A stretch of DNA of 42,626 nucleotides from Pseudoxanthomonas sp. (GCF_024710765.1 NZ_JANJUE010000013.1:1-42626), one strand, 5' to 3'; shown: positions 18,894-27,665, counted from the stretch's first letter. Translations and numbers: made by a program. Notes: a model not told the origin generated them from the sequence alone.

Positions 18894-19640
18894 TCACCCG
18901 CGCGCGAGTTCGCCAATCAGTTCCGGCAATCCCGCCGAGGCCGCTTCGACGTTGGCCAGTACCTCGGCCATGGTGATCTCCTCGCCGGTACCGCAGCCGG
19001 CCGCCCAGTTGGCGACGATGGCGAGGCAGGCGTAATCCAGCCCCAGTTCGCGCGCCAAGCCGGCTTCGGGCATCCCGGTCATGCCCACCAGATCGCAACC
19101 GTCGCGGCGCATGCGCGCGATCTCGGCCTTGGTTTCCAGGCGCGGGCCCTGGGTGGCGCCATAGCAGCCACCGTCCACAAGTTTGACGCCGGTCACGCGC
19201 GCAGCCGCGACGATCTTGTGCCGCAGCAAAGGCGTATAGGGATCGCCGAAGTCCACGTGCAGCACTTCGCTGCCCGGCTCCTCGCAGATCGTGGAGATGC
19301 GTCCCCACGTGTAATCGATGATCTGATCCGGGCAGGCCAGCACGCGCGGACCGAACCGTTCGGTAATGCCACCCACCGTATTGAGCGCCAGCACCCGGGT
19401 GGCGCCGATGTCCTTCAGCGCGGCCAGGTTGGCGCGGTAATTCACCTGGTGCGGTGGCACCGAATGGCCTTCGCCATGCCGGGCCAGGAACGCGACCTTC
19501 TGGCCCAGCAGATGGCCGATGCGGATCGGACCGGACGGCTTGCCGAAGCGGGTATCGACTTCGCGCGTCTCGACATCGGCCAGCGCGGCCAGCCGGTAGA
19601 CGCCTGTGCCGCCGATCACCGCCAGCGCGATGCCGCTCAT
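18894..19640 (-). CDS. S-methyl-5'-thioinosine phosphorylase (MTAP/PNP family)
   Basis: A 248-residue nucleoside phosphorylase. Visible motifs are VIGGTGVYRL, FLARHGEGHSVPPHQVNYRA, LALNTVGGI, DGGCYGATQGPRLETKAEI, MTGMPEAGLARELGL and ANWAAG. It phosphorolyses a purine nucleoside to a base and sugar 1-phosphate. The GHSVPPHQ form, the family's presence in Pseudomonas relatives and the overlap with a hypoxanthine phosphoribosyltransferase favour methylthioinosine over methylthioadenosine as substrate; this is inference. Its ATG forms an ATGA overlap with the stop of hpt upstream. It is the last gene of the nagZ-hpt run. Confidence 0.88.
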   Translation of the reverse strand: MSGIALAVIGGTGVYRLAALADVETREVDTRFGKPSGPIRIGHLLGQKVAFLARHGEGHSVPPHQVNYRANLAALKDIGATRVLALNTVGGITERFGPRVLACPDQIIDYTWGRISTICEEPGSEVLHVDFGDPYTPLLRHKIVAAARVTGVKLVDGGCYGATQGPRLETKAEIARMRRDGCDLVGMTGMPEAGLARELGLDYACLAIVANWAAGCGTGEEITMAEVLANVEAASAGLPELIGELARG

Positions 19641-20212
19641 GCGCCTTCCTTCAGCGCATAGATGGCCGGCAGGTTGCGGCCCTGCTCGTAGTAGTCCATG
19701 CCGAAACCGAACACGTAGCGGTCGGCCACTTCCACGCCCATGTAGTCGGCCTGCACGCCTTCGACGCAGCGGTCATGGCGCTTGACGCTGAGCGCGGCGA
19801 TGCGCACGTCGGTGGCGCCCTGCTCCAGGCACCACTGGCGCACGGCCAGCAGGGTGTGGCCCTCGTCGAGGATGTCGTCGACCAGCAGCACGCGGCGGCC
19901 GTACAGCGCGGTGGCCGGGCGGTGCTTCCACACCAGTTCGCCCCCGGAGGTCTCGCCGCGATAACGGGTGGCGTGCAGGTAGTCGAATTCCAGATCCAGG
20001 CCGCGCGCGCCCAGTTCCAGCGCCAATTGGCCGGCGAACGGCAGCGCGCCGTGCATGATGGTCAGGTAGACCGGCACTTCGCCCGCGTAGTCGCGGGCAA
20101 TCGATTCGGCCATGCGCGCAATCGCATGGTCCAGGGTGGCGCGTTCCACCAGCAGATCGGCATTGGCCAGCGCATCGGCCAGCGCAGGACGCGTCGTTCC
20201 CAGTTTGCTCAT
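19637..20212 (-). CDS. hpt: Hypoxanthine-guanine phosphoribosyltransferase
   Basis: A 191-residue type I phosphoribosyltransferase with the PRPP loop RVLLVDDILDEGHTL, the N-terminal TIMHGALPFAGQLALEL and a base-binding tail ADRYVFGFGMDYYEQGRNLP. It converts hypoxanthine or guanine plus PRPP to IMP or GMP. ATG 20212 shares one base with the nagZ stop (TGATG), and the stop overlaps the phosphorylase start by 4 nt, so nagZ, hpt and the phosphorylase look co-translated. The phosphorylase would release hypoxanthine that this enzyme can salvage. Confidence 0.93.
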   Translation of the reverse strand: MSKLGTTRPALADALANADLLVERATLDHAIARMAESIARDYAGEVPVYLTIMHGALPFAGQLALELGARGLDLEFDYLHATRYRGETSGGELVWKHRPATALYGRRVLLVDDILDEGHTLLAVRQWCLEQGATDVRIAALSVKRHDRCVEGVQADYMGVEVADRYVFGFGMDYYEQGRNLPAIYALKEGA

Positions 20213-21216
20213 CACACCACTCCTGTATTGCCGAGCACGCGCGCCTGCGCCTGCCCATAACGTTGATCGGCCAGCAGGCCGTCCCAGCCCAGCGCGCCGC
20301 GGCCAATCAGGCCCACCAGCGCCGCGGTGTTCAGGGCGCGCCCTTCCATCGCCTTGAGCGACTCTTCCACCAGCTTCGGCGAACACACCAGCACCACGTC
20401 GCAGCCCGCGTCCAGGTGCAGGTCGATACGCGCCTTCACGCCGCCGGCGGAGAACGCCGCGGCCATGCCGATGTCGTCGGAGAACACCACGCCGCGGAAG
20501 CCCATCTCCGCGCGCAGGATGTCCTGGATCCAGCGCGGCGAGTAGCCGGCCGGTTCCGGCGCCACCGCCGGATACTTCACGTGCGCCATCATCACCGCAT
20601 CCGCGCCGGCCTCGATGCCCGCAACGAACGGCAGCAGATCCTGTCCGCGCAGTTCCTCCAGCGTGCGCGGATCAGCCGCATCGTCGAAGTGGGTGTCTTC
20701 CAGCACCGTGCCATGGCCGGGGAAATGCTTGAGCGTGGCCGGCATCCCCACGCTGTGCATGCCCTGCACGTAGGCGCGGGTGAACGCGGCCACCACCTGC
20801 GGATCCGCGTCGAACGCGCGATCGCCGATGGCGCGGTTGCCGCGCGCCAGGTCCACCACCGGGGCGAAGCTCAGGTCGATGCCGCTGGCCTGGATCTCGC
20901 TGGCCATGAGCCAGGCATGTTCCTGCGCCAGTTGCAGCGCGCCTTGCGGGTCCTGGGCGTAGCGCTTGCCGAAGCCCTCCAGCGGCGGCAGCGCGCTGTA
21001 GCCCTCGCGGAAGCGCTGCACCCGCCCGCCTTCCTGGTCCACGCAGATCAACTGCGGGCGGGGCGCGGCTTCGCGGATGGCGGCCGACAGTTCGGTCACC
21101 TGTGCGCGCGAGGCGAAGTTGCGGGTGAACAGGATGACGCCGGCGACCGCGTCGTGCTGCAGCCAATCGCGCTCCTGGGCGCTGAGTTCGGTGCCGGCAA
21201 TGCCGATGACGAGCAT
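20212..21216 (-). CDS. nagZ: Beta-N-acetylhexosaminidase of peptidoglycan recycling
   Basis: A 334-residue glycoside hydrolase family 3 enzyme of the NagZ type, cytosolic and without a signal peptide. It removes N-acetylglucosamine from anhydro-muropeptides in cell-wall recycling. Diagnostic motifs are ICVDQEGGRVQR, FAPVVDLARGNRAIGDRAF, the flexible catalytic loop KHFPGHGTVLEDTH and VVFSDDIGMAAAF with the nucleophile Asp. ATG 21216 gives the family start MLVIGIAGTEL; the gap to the upstream CYTH gene is 11 nt. Confidence 0.95.
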   Translation of the reverse strand: MLVIGIAGTELSAQERDWLQHDAVAGVILFTRNFASRAQVTELSAAIREAAPRPQLICVDQEGGRVQRFREGYSALPPLEGFGKRYAQDPQGALQLAQEHAWLMASEIQASGIDLSFAPVVDLARGNRAIGDRAFDADPQVVAAFTRAYVQGMHSVGMPATLKHFPGHGTVLEDTHFDDAADPRTLEELRGQDLLPFVAGIEAGADAVMMAHVKYPAVAPEPAGYSPRWIQDILRAEMGFRGVVFSDDIGMAAAFSAGGVKARIDLHLDAGCDVVLVCSPKLVEESLKAMEGRALNTAALVGLIGRGALGWDGLLADQRYGQAQARVLGNTGVV

Positions 21217-21227
21217 GGGGGTGGTCC

Positions 21228-21746
21228 TCAGGGAATGTCGTTGGCGTCGCGTTCGTCCGCCGACCATTGGGCGTACGGGCGCGAGGCCAGGGCCAGATTG
21301 TAATAGCGGGCGCTGTCGGTGACCTGCCTGCCGATCCAGGCCGGTTTCACGAAGGCTTCATCGGCGCTGCCCAGCTCGATTTCCGCCACCACCAGGCCGG
21401 CGTTGTCGCCCAGGAACTCGTCCACCTCCCACAGGTGCCCGGCGTGGCGGACGTAATGGCGACGCTTGTCGATCAGCCCGCCCACGCACAGGTCCAACAG
21501 CGCGCGCGCCTCCTCCACCGGAATCGGGTAGTCGAATTCCTGCCGGGTATGGCCGAGCTCGCGCGACTTGAGGTTGAGGTAGGCCGCCTCGCCCTGGATG
21601 CGCACCCGCACCGAAGCCTTCTGCCGCCCCTCGTCCATCGCCGCCATGTCGTTGAGATAACCCTGCGCCATCGGCACCACCTCGTGCGCCGCCTCGCACC
21701 AGCCCTCACCGGTGACCAGGAATTTGCGTTCGATTTCCAAAGGCAT
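21228..21746 (-). CDS. CYTH domain protein (YgiF/triphosphate tunnel type)
   Basis: A 172-residue single CYTH domain with the ExExK signature EIERKFLV at the N-terminus and alternating charged strands (ASVRVRIQGEAAYLNLKSRE, then EVDEFLGDNAGLVVAEIELG). Bacterial members hydrolyse inorganic tripolyphosphate or make cyclic nucleotides; most short ones are tripolyphosphatases. ATG 21746 directly precedes the conserved motif. It is separated from rlmD by a G-rich inverted repeat and followed 11 nt later by nagZ. Confidence 0.9.
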   Translation of the reverse strand: MPLEIERKFLVTGEGWCEAAHEVVPMAQGYLNDMAAMDEGRQKASVRVRIQGEAAYLNLKSRELGHTRQEFDYPIPVEEARALLDLCVGGLIDKRRHYVRHAGHLWEVDEFLGDNAGLVVAEIELGSADEAFVKPAWIGRQVTDSARYYNLALASRPYAQWSADERDANDIP

Positions 21747-21757
21747 GGGGGCGTACT

Positions 21758-21853
21758 GGGGATTTGGGATTGGGGATTCGGGATTGGCGAAGGCGCGCGT
21801 TCGGGAGGTTGGGGAAAGGGCTCTGGCAAATCCCGAATCCCCAATCCCGAATC
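21758..21853. repeat. GGGATT-type inverted repeat with G-quadruplex motif
   Basis: Two 20-nt perfect inverted arms (21766-21785 and 21829-21848) extend to 25 nt with one mismatch (21761-21785 and 21829-21853) around a 43-nt spacer. The left arm has four G runs of three or four (21758-21761, 21766-21768, 21772-21775, 21780-21782) with 3-4-nt loops, a canonical G-quadruplex pattern on the plus strand. Related G-rich repeats occur at 27581-27615 and 30514-30544. Confidence 0.8.
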
Positions 21854-23216
21854 ACCGTTTCCGCTCAAACAACGCAATCGATTCGACGTGGGCGGTGTGC
21901 GGGAACATGTCCATCACCCCGGCCGCTTTCAGTTCATAGCCCTGTTCGTTGACCAGGAAACCGGCGTCGCGCGCCAGCGAGCCGGGATGGCAGCTGACAT
22001 AGACGATACGGTTGAACTGTTTCAGCGGCAGTTGCTTCAACACCTCGATCGCGCCCGAGCGCGGCGGGTCCAGCAGCAGCTTGTCGAAACCCTGGCGCAT
22101 CCAGCCCGTACCACGCTGGTCCTCGGTCAGGTCGGCGGCATGGAACCGGGCATTGGCCAGGCCATTGCGCTGCGCGTTCTCGCGCGCACGCGCCACCAGT
22201 CCGGCGTCGCCTTCCACGCCCACTACCTCGCCCACCAGCCGCGCCATCGGCAGGGTGAAGTTGCCCAGCCCGCAGAACAGATCCAGCACCCGGTCCTGTG
22301 GTTGCGGGTCCAGTAGTTCGAAGGTCCGCGCGATCATCTTCTGGTTCAGCCCGGCATTGACCTGGATGAAGTCCAGCGGCCGGAACGCCAGCTCGACGTC
22401 CCACTGCGGCAGGCGGAAGGCCAACGCGGGCGCCTCCGGCCACAGCGGGTGCACGCTGTCCACGCCGCCGGGTTGCAGGAAGATGGCGAACCCGTGCGCC
22501 TGGCCGAACGCGATCAGGGCAGCGCGGTCCGCGTCGTCCAGCGGCTTCAGGTGCCGGAACACCAGTGCGATGCCACTGAACGCATCGGTGGCGTCGCCGG
22601 CGATGAATTCGATCTGGGGAATGTCGGCGCGCGCGTGCAGCCCATCCACCAGCGCGGCAAGCGCGGCGATGCGCCCGCCGATCTCCGGAATGACGGTATG
22701 GCATTCGGACAGGTCGGCGACGAAGCGCGGATCCTGTTCGCGGAAACCGACCAGGGTCTTGTCCTTCTTGTCGACCCGGCGCACCGAGAAACGGCCCTTC
22801 CGGCGATACCCCCAACTGGCGTCCACCAGTGGCGCCAGCACGGTGGCCGGAGCGACATGGCCGATGCGCTCCAGGTTTTCCATCAGCACCCGCTGCTTGG
22901 CGTGGATCTGCTTGTCCTCGTCCAGGTGCTGGAGCACGCAGCCACCGCAGGTGCCGAAATGGGCGCAGCGCGGCGCGACCCGGTCCGGCGAGGCCTGCAG
23001 CACTTCGACCGTGCGCGCCTCGTCGAAGTGACGGTTCTTTGCGGTCTGCTCGGCCATTACCCGCTCGCCCGGCAATGCGCCGGACACGAACACGGCCTTG
23101 CCGCTCTCGCCGGGCGTGGCGGCACGGCGGGCCACGCCCCGGCCATCGTGGGTCAGGTCGAGGATCTCGGCTTCAAAGGGGGTCTTGTCGATGCGGGGGG
23201 AACGGCTACGGGCCAC
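21852..23216 (-). CDS. rlmD: 23S rRNA (uracil-1939-C5)-methyltransferase
   Basis: A 454-residue RlmD-type enzyme: N-terminal TRAM domain (ILDLTHDGRGVARR), the four-Cys iron-sulphur motif beginning CAHFGTCGGCVLQH with a later CHT, and a C-terminal SAM methyltransferase domain (DFIQVNAGLNQKM, LDLFCGLGNFTLPMA, LLDPPRSGA, YVSCHPGSLARD). It methylates U1939 of 23S rRNA. The start is GTG 23216, with no strong ribosome site. The gap to the CYTH gene is filled by the G-rich repeat. The 243 nt upstream of its start carry no gene, only a weak inverted repeat (23365-23373 with 23398-23407). Confidence 0.94.
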   Translation of the reverse strand: MARSRSPRIDKTPFEAEILDLTHDGRGVARRAATPGESGKAVFVSGALPGERVMAEQTAKNRHFDEARTVEVLQASPDRVAPRCAHFGTCGGCVLQHLDEDKQIHAKQRVLMENLERIGHVAPATVLAPLVDASWGYRRKGRFSVRRVDKKDKTLVGFREQDPRFVADLSECHTVIPEIGGRIAALAALVDGLHARADIPQIEFIAGDATDAFSGIALVFRHLKPLDDADRAALIAFGQAHGFAIFLQPGGVDSVHPLWPEAPALAFRLPQWDVELAFRPLDFIQVNAGLNQKMIARTFELLDPQPQDRVLDLFCGLGNFTLPMARLVGEVVGVEGDAGLVARARENAQRNGLANARFHAADLTEDQRGTGWMRQGFDKLLLDPPRSGAIEVLKQLPLKQFNRIVYVSCHPGSLARDAGFLVNEQGYELKAAGVMDMFPHTAHVESIALFERKR

Positions 23217-23459
23217 GTGGCGAAAGCTGCGTGCGGATTACGGGGCGCCATTGTCGCATGAGCGGGAGGTTCGCCTTCCTCGCCGCCCCGCAAAGCGCAA
23301 ATCCCCCGACGCCCGCCCCCTTTTTCCGAGGGGGGCCACCAGCCTGCCGTCGACCTGTTGGCCTCCCCTGGCGGCACTCTTCGACAGGTGGGTGGCGCGC
23401 CAAGGGGAACCGAGACGGACTTGCCACCAGGCATGCCAGCCCGCGACGGCCATCGATTC

Positions 23460-24092
23460 CTACTTCTGCTTCCAGCCACCCGCATCCTGGTACCACCAGC
23501 CACTGCGGGCGCTGGCGATCCACTGCTGGGCGAAGGTCTGGCGGATCTGCGCCTCCCATTCCGGATGCCCGTTGGCGACCGCGATCTCGCGATAGACCGC
23601 CTTGCGGTCGCGGTTGTCGTCGGCCACCGCCTGGGTGATCGCCACGCGATCCTTCAGCGCCAGCTTGCCGGCGTCGCGCACTTCGATCATGCCGTCACGG
23701 GTCAGGCCCAGCGCGCCGGCGTCGAAACCGGCCTGCAACTGGCTGCGGAAACGCTCGGCCATGCGGCCCTGGATGGCCTGGATGGCGGGTGTCTTGATGT
23801 TGATGTCGGCCTTTTCCTGCGCGTGCGCGCTGGCGATGCCGATCAGCGAGAGCCAGTCGAAGCCGCGGCGCGAGACCGGCGTCAGCGAGGCACTCCCGCC
23901 CGGGGTGCCCGGCACGCTGGAATCGGGCTTGCGTTCCGGTTGGGCCGGGGTCTTCGCGTCGTCGCCGATGACCTTCTCGACGAACTCGCGCGCGGCCTCC
24001 TTGGCTTCGGCTGCGGGGAAGTAGACGTTGATGGTGACGCACGCGGTCAACAGTAGCGCGGCGGCGACGGAGGTTCCCAACCAACGGTGCAT
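23460..24092 (-). CDS. YdbL-like (DUF1318) lipoprotein with YnbE-like N-terminus
   Basis: The 210-residue precursor has a lipobox (SVAAALLLTAC) and a mature start VTINVYFPAAEAKEAAREFV. A Pro/Ser-rich linker follows, then a C-terminal DUF1318 domain ending NGHPEWEAQIRQTFAQQWIA and GWWYQDAGGWKQK, like the end of E. coli YdbL. In E. coli, YdbH, YnbE and YdbL are encoded together and YdbH shares in phospholipid transport across the envelope. Here no separate ynbE exists, and the short TINV strand next to the lipidated Cys recalls YnbE, so the two roles may be fused (inference). It starts 18 nt after the ydbH-like gene. Confidence 0.85.
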   Translation of the reverse strand: MHRWLGTSVAAALLLTACVTINVYFPAAEAKEAAREFVEKVIGDDAKTPAQPERKPDSSVPGTPGGSASLTPVSRRGFDWLSLIGIASAHAQEKADINIKTPAIQAIQGRMAERFRSQLQAGFDAGALGLTRDGMIEVRDAGKLALKDRVAITQAVADDNRDRKAVYREIAVANGHPEWEAQIRQTFAQQWIASARSGWWYQDAGGWKQK

Positions 24093-24110
24093 GTGTCTGT
24101 CTCCTGAGGA

Positions 24111-26132
24111 CTACTGGAATACCGGTTTGCTTTCGCCACGGGTCACGTCACCCAGGCGCTTGACCAGGGTCGGCCAGTCGACCCGGCGGTTGAAGCCCAC
24201 CACGGTCAGGCGCGGCAGGCCCTTGCCTTCCACAATGATAAAGCCGGCACCGGCTGAACCCAGCCCGTCCATCCGGCAGACGTCCTCGGCCAGATGGCAA
24301 CGGATGCCGATGCGGCGATATCCGAAGTCGTCGAACAACTTGAGCGCCTGCGCCTGCAGGCTGCTGCCCAGCCCCTGGCCGCCACCGACGCTGGAAAGAT
24401 CCTGCACCGCGCGCTGGCTGATCCGCTGGCGCCCGCGCCATTGCGGGTCGGTGTGAAGGTCCGCATCGAATCCCTGCGGACTCCAGTCCACCAGCCGCAG
24501 ATCGCGGATGTGGCCGTCCAGCGCACCGGTGATCTCGCCGAAACCGAATACCCCGGTCAGTGCCTGCAGATCCAGATCATCCAGCGCGATGTCCGCCGAC
24601 AGGGTGGGCGCGGTGCCGAACGGCCGCTCCATCGACAGACCGGATACCTCCACGCTGCCATCGAAGATGTGCGCGGTAAGGGTGCCATCGAAATCGAGGC
24701 GATCCTCGGCGTAGCGCACGCGCGGAATGCGGCCACTGAGATTGCCCTGGAACGCCGGCCAATGCATCGCCGTCGCCAGTTGGCCGATATCCAGGTTTTC
24801 CACACTCAGGCCGAAGTCGAACGCCAATCCGTGTTCCTGTTGCGGCGGGCGCAGGTTCAGCGCTTCGAAAGTCAGGCCGCCGCCGAGTGCCGGCACGGTG
24901 ACCGGCCGGCTCAACGCGATCGCCCCGTCCTCGCTGCGCAGCGGGAACGCAGCCTTGCCAAAAGGCAATCCGTGCAGCGCCCCTCCGTGCCAGCCCAGGC
25001 TGCTGTCGCGCCGGACATCCCCTGACAGCACCGGGTGCCCGCTGACGCCGAGCAACTGGAACCGATCCCGGCCATCGCGCAGATCCACCCCGCGCAATTC
25101 CATCCCCGCTTCATGCAACGCGCCGGCGCGCATCTCCAGGTGCGCCGACGCGGCACCGGCCATGCGCAGATCGGCCAGGCCGGCCAGGCCCAGCCAGCCG
25201 GACAGATAGCGGGCCTGCAGGGGCGCCAGGTCATCGCTGCGCAACTGCAGCGACGCATCGCGCAGATCGAGCGTGGAATCCAGACCCAGCGCGCCACGCA
25301 CCTGCAGCGCGCTGCCATCGTTCCAGGCCAGTTCCGGCAGCTCCCAGGTGCCATCGGGCCGGCGCCGCGCCGCCAGATCCAGCCCCACCGGCATGTCCGG
25401 CAACGCGATGTAGGCATTGCCGGCGAGCATTTCGCCACCACGCAGTTCTCCACCCAGGGTGATGAAGGTCTGGCGCGGGAACTGCCGGTAGTCGATTCGC
25501 ATCGCGGCCGACACGCCTTCGGCGGCGATGCGGCCATCGGCGGTATCCAGCGAGAGGCCATCCAGTCGCAGCGGACCGGAAACCTGCAGGGGGCCATGCT
25601 CCGGCACGCGCAGATCCAGCCGGCCGTCCAGCCGCCCGCCTTTCAGGCGCGCGTCGGTCCAGGCCTGCGCCACCAGCGCCTGCGCCCATTGCACCGGTAC
25701 CTGCACCAGATCCACCCGGGTCAGATCGGGGGCTGCCGCGTTGCGCGCCAGCGACAACGACGAGCGCCCTGCCGCCAGCCGGGCTTCCGTGCGTGCGACA
25801 TCGATGGCGACCGCCAGCCGCACCGGTGCGGCACCGGCCTGGCTCAGCCGACCCTCGCACTGCCAGCGCCCCTGCTCGCCACGTTGCAGCGGACAGGTCC
25901 AGCGCAGGTCGCGCCAGCGATAGCCCAGGTCATCCGCGCGCACCCGGCCTGCACGCAGGGACAGTTCGCCGGCTGATGCGCCGGGGGGCCAGTCCAGGCG
26001 GACGTCCACGTCTTCCAGCACCGCCACCGGCGTGCTCACCCGGGCAATGTGCGCACTGGCGACGCGCGCATGCGCGGGGACAACCGGTGTCAACCCGATC
26101 AGCACCAGCAGCGTTAACATGCGCACGCACAT
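24111..26132 (-). CDS. YdbH-like AsmA-superfamily envelope protein
   Basis: A 673-residue protein with an N-terminal hydrophobic signal or anchor (MLTLLVLIGLTPVVPA) and a long repetitive beta-rich body. The C-terminal block includes QRAVQDLSSVGGGQGLGSS, FDDFGYRRIGIRCHLAEDVC, GFIIVEGKGLPRL and VVGFNRRVDWPTLVKRL. With the YdbL-like lipoprotein next to it this fits the YdbH group of AsmA-like proteins, thought to form a hydrophobic groove for phospholipid movement between membranes. E. coli YdbH is longer (about 880 residues). ATG 26132 or 26120 may be the start. The coding strand begins only 15 nt from the divergent receiver-Hpt gene. Confidence 0.72.
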   Translation of the reverse strand: MCVRMLTLLVLIGLTPVVPAHARVASAHIARVSTPVAVLEDVDVRLDWPPGASAGELSLRAGRVRADDLGYRWRDLRWTCPLQRGEQGRWQCEGRLSQAGAAPVRLAVAIDVARTEARLAAGRSSLSLARNAAAPDLTRVDLVQVPVQWAQALVAQAWTDARLKGGRLDGRLDLRVPEHGPLQVSGPLRLDGLSLDTADGRIAAEGVSAAMRIDYRQFPRQTFITLGGELRGGEMLAGNAYIALPDMPVGLDLAARRRPDGTWELPELAWNDGSALQVRGALGLDSTLDLRDASLQLRSDDLAPLQARYLSGWLGLAGLADLRMAGAASAHLEMRAGALHEAGMELRGVDLRDGRDRFQLLGVSGHPVLSGDVRRDSSLGWHGGALHGLPFGKAAFPLRSEDGAIALSRPVTVPALGGGLTFEALNLRPPQQEHGLAFDFGLSVENLDIGQLATAMHWPAFQGNLSGRIPRVRYAEDRLDFDGTLTAHIFDGSVEVSGLSMERPFGTAPTLSADIALDDLDLQALTGVFGFGEITGALDGHIRDLRLVDWSPQGFDADLHTDPQWRGRQRISQRAVQDLSSVGGGQGLGSSLQAQALKLFDDFGYRRIGIRCHLAEDVCRMDGLGSAGAGFIIVEGKGLPRLTVVGFNRRVDWPTLVKRLGDVTRGESKPVFQ

Positions 26133-26147
26133 GGAGGCAGCATAACG

Positions 26148-26828
26148 ATGTCCCGGGACGAAGGAATGAAGCCACGCCTGCTGCTGGTCGAGGACGACCC
26201 GATCAGCCACGCCTTCATGCTGGCCGCGCTGGAGGCACTGCCCGCCCGGGTCGACAGCGCCGCCTCGGTCTCCCAGGCGCTGCGCGCCGAAGACCGCCAC
26301 GATCTCTGGCTCATCGATGCCAACCTGCCCGACGGCAGTGGCGCGCAACTGCTGGCCGGCCTGCGGCGCCTGCAGGCCCGGACGCCCGCGCTCGCGCACA
26401 CCGCCGATCCCTCGCCGGACCGGCACCGCGTCCTGATGGACGCCGGCTTTGCCGCGGTACTGGTGAAACCGCTGTCCGCAGCTGATCTGCAATCGGCGGT
26501 GCGCGCCCATTTGCCGGCGCATGCGGGCAGCGCCGGCGATTGGGACGAGAGCGCCGCGCTCAAGGCCCTCAACGGCAGCCGGGAACACGTGGAAACCTTG
26601 CGTCGCCTGTTTCTTGAAGAACTTCCCGGGAGCATCGATGCGGTTGAGCGATCATTCCGGGCCGGTGATCAGGAGGCGTTGCGCGCGGTGCTGCACAAGC
26701 TTCGCGCCAGCTGCGGTTTCGTCGGCGCCAGCCGGTTGGCGACGGCGGCGCAACAGCTGCACCAGGCACCCGCCTCGCTGGAAGCCCTGATGGATTTCCG
26801 CGCCGCGGCCGACGGGCTCCGGGGCTGA
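26148..26828 (+). CDS. Response-regulator receiver with C-terminal Hpt domain
   Basis: A 226-residue two-domain phosphorelay protein. The receiver (about 10-122) has acidic residues E15-D16-D17, phosphoacceptor D57 (WLIDANLPDGSG) and K107-P108. The switch Thr/Ser position near LAHTADPSP is less clear. The Hpt domain (about 135-226) has the HKLRASCGFVG motif with H183 as the likely phosphohistidine. A receiver fused to an Hpt domain without kinase or output domain suggests a relay module working with a hybrid kinase encoded elsewhere. ATG 26148 is supported by GGAGG 10 nt upstream; the later ATG 26166 would leave the ribosome site too close. Confidence 0.88.
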   Translation: MSRDEGMKPRLLLVEDDPISHAFMLAALEALPARVDSAASVSQALRAEDRHDLWLIDANLPDGSGAQLLAGLRRLQARTPALAHTADPSPDRHRVLMDAGFAAVLVKPLSAADLQSAVRAHLPAHAGSAGDWDESAALKALNGSREHVETLRRLFLEELPGSIDAVERSFRAGDQEALRAVLHKLRASCGFVGASRLATAAQQLHQAPASLEALMDFRAAADGLRG

Positions 26829-26845
26829 TTCGTCCGCGCCTCGGC

Positions 26846-27577
26846 TCAGGTGCGCGGCTTCAGCCGTCCCAACTCGCCGATCAGTTCCCACGATTTCAGG
26901 CCACGCGGGCCGAGGTGATGCGCCAGCACGCCGCGCAAGGCCAGCCGCAGGCTGGCCAGGTCCTCGGAGGGCGGTGGCTGGTGGGCGGCCAGCGCCAGCA
27001 GCGCGCGACCGGTCGCGGCCGCACTGCGTTCGGCATGTCCGCGATCGCTGAGCAGGCGGCGCGGGCCCTGCTCCGGATCCAGTTGGTAGCGCGCCGCCGG
27101 ATCGATCGGGCGGCCGTCGCTGTCGTGATCCAGTGCGAACCCGAACCCCAGCGCCTCCAGCAGGTCCCGCTCGAAACGGCGCAATGTCCACGCCAGCGCT
27201 TCGCCATGGCAGAATCGTTCGCGCGCGGCGGCGTAGGCATGGAACAGGTCCGGCGACGGGTCGTGCCGCGGCGCCAGCCGCAGCACCAATTCGTTGAGGT
27301 AGAAACCGGCCAGCATCGCATCGCCGCCCAACCGGGGCGCCGTGTCCAGCGCTTCGGCCGAGAGCAGCCGCGCCAGTTCGCCGCGGGGTTCCGCGTCCAG
27401 CCGGATGTACTGCAACGGCTGCAACGCCGCGCGCAGGGCCTGCTTCTTCGGCGTCGTCACCCCGCGCGCCACCAGGCCGAGCCGGCCATGATCCTCGCTC
27501 AGCACTTCCACCAGCAGACTGGTCTCGCGCCAGGGCCGCGCATGCAGGACGAACGCGTGTTCGCCGGTGATGCGCAT
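26846..27577 (-). CDS. recO: DNA repair protein RecO
   Basis: A 243-residue RecO: N-terminal OB-fold ([20 protein letters not shown], then [20 protein letters not shown]), middle [15 protein letters not shown] and a helical C-terminal domain. It loads RecA on SSB-coated DNA with RecR in the RecFOR pathway. It is the last gene of the rnc-era-recO stretch; a G-rich repeat (27581-27615) lies immediately upstream, between it and era. Confidence 0.95.
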   Translation of the reverse strand: MRITGEHAFVLHARPWRETSLLVEVLSEDHGRLGLVARGVTTPKKQALRAALQPLQYIRLDAEPRGELARLLSAEALDTAPRLGGDAMLAGFYLNELVLRLAPRHDPSPDLFHAYAAARERFCHGEALAWTLRRFERDLLEALGFGFALDHDSDGRPIDPAARYQLDPEQGPRRLLSDRGHAERSAAATGRALLALAAHQPPPSEDLASLRLALRGVLAHHLGPRGLKSWELIGELGRLKPRT

Positions 27578-27580
27578 TCA

Positions 27581-27615
27581 GGGGCCGGGATTGGGGATTG
27601 GAGATTGGGGATTCG
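27581..27615. repeat. G-rich GGGATT repeat between era and recO
   Basis: Four G runs (27581-27584, 27587-27589, 27593-27596, 27607-27610) lie in GGGATT-like units, on the strand opposite to era and recO. It resembles the arm of the inverted repeat at 21758-21853 but has no obvious partner arm here. Confidence 0.7.
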
Positions 27616-27665
27616 CAAAAACAGGAATGCGCGAAACCGGGAATGCCTGTGCGGGATGCGCCGGT

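Noticed and set aside
24111-26588. Longer 825-codon version of the YdbH-like protein
   Set aside because: The added N-terminus is antisense to the receiver-Hpt gene and would place the signal sequence internally.
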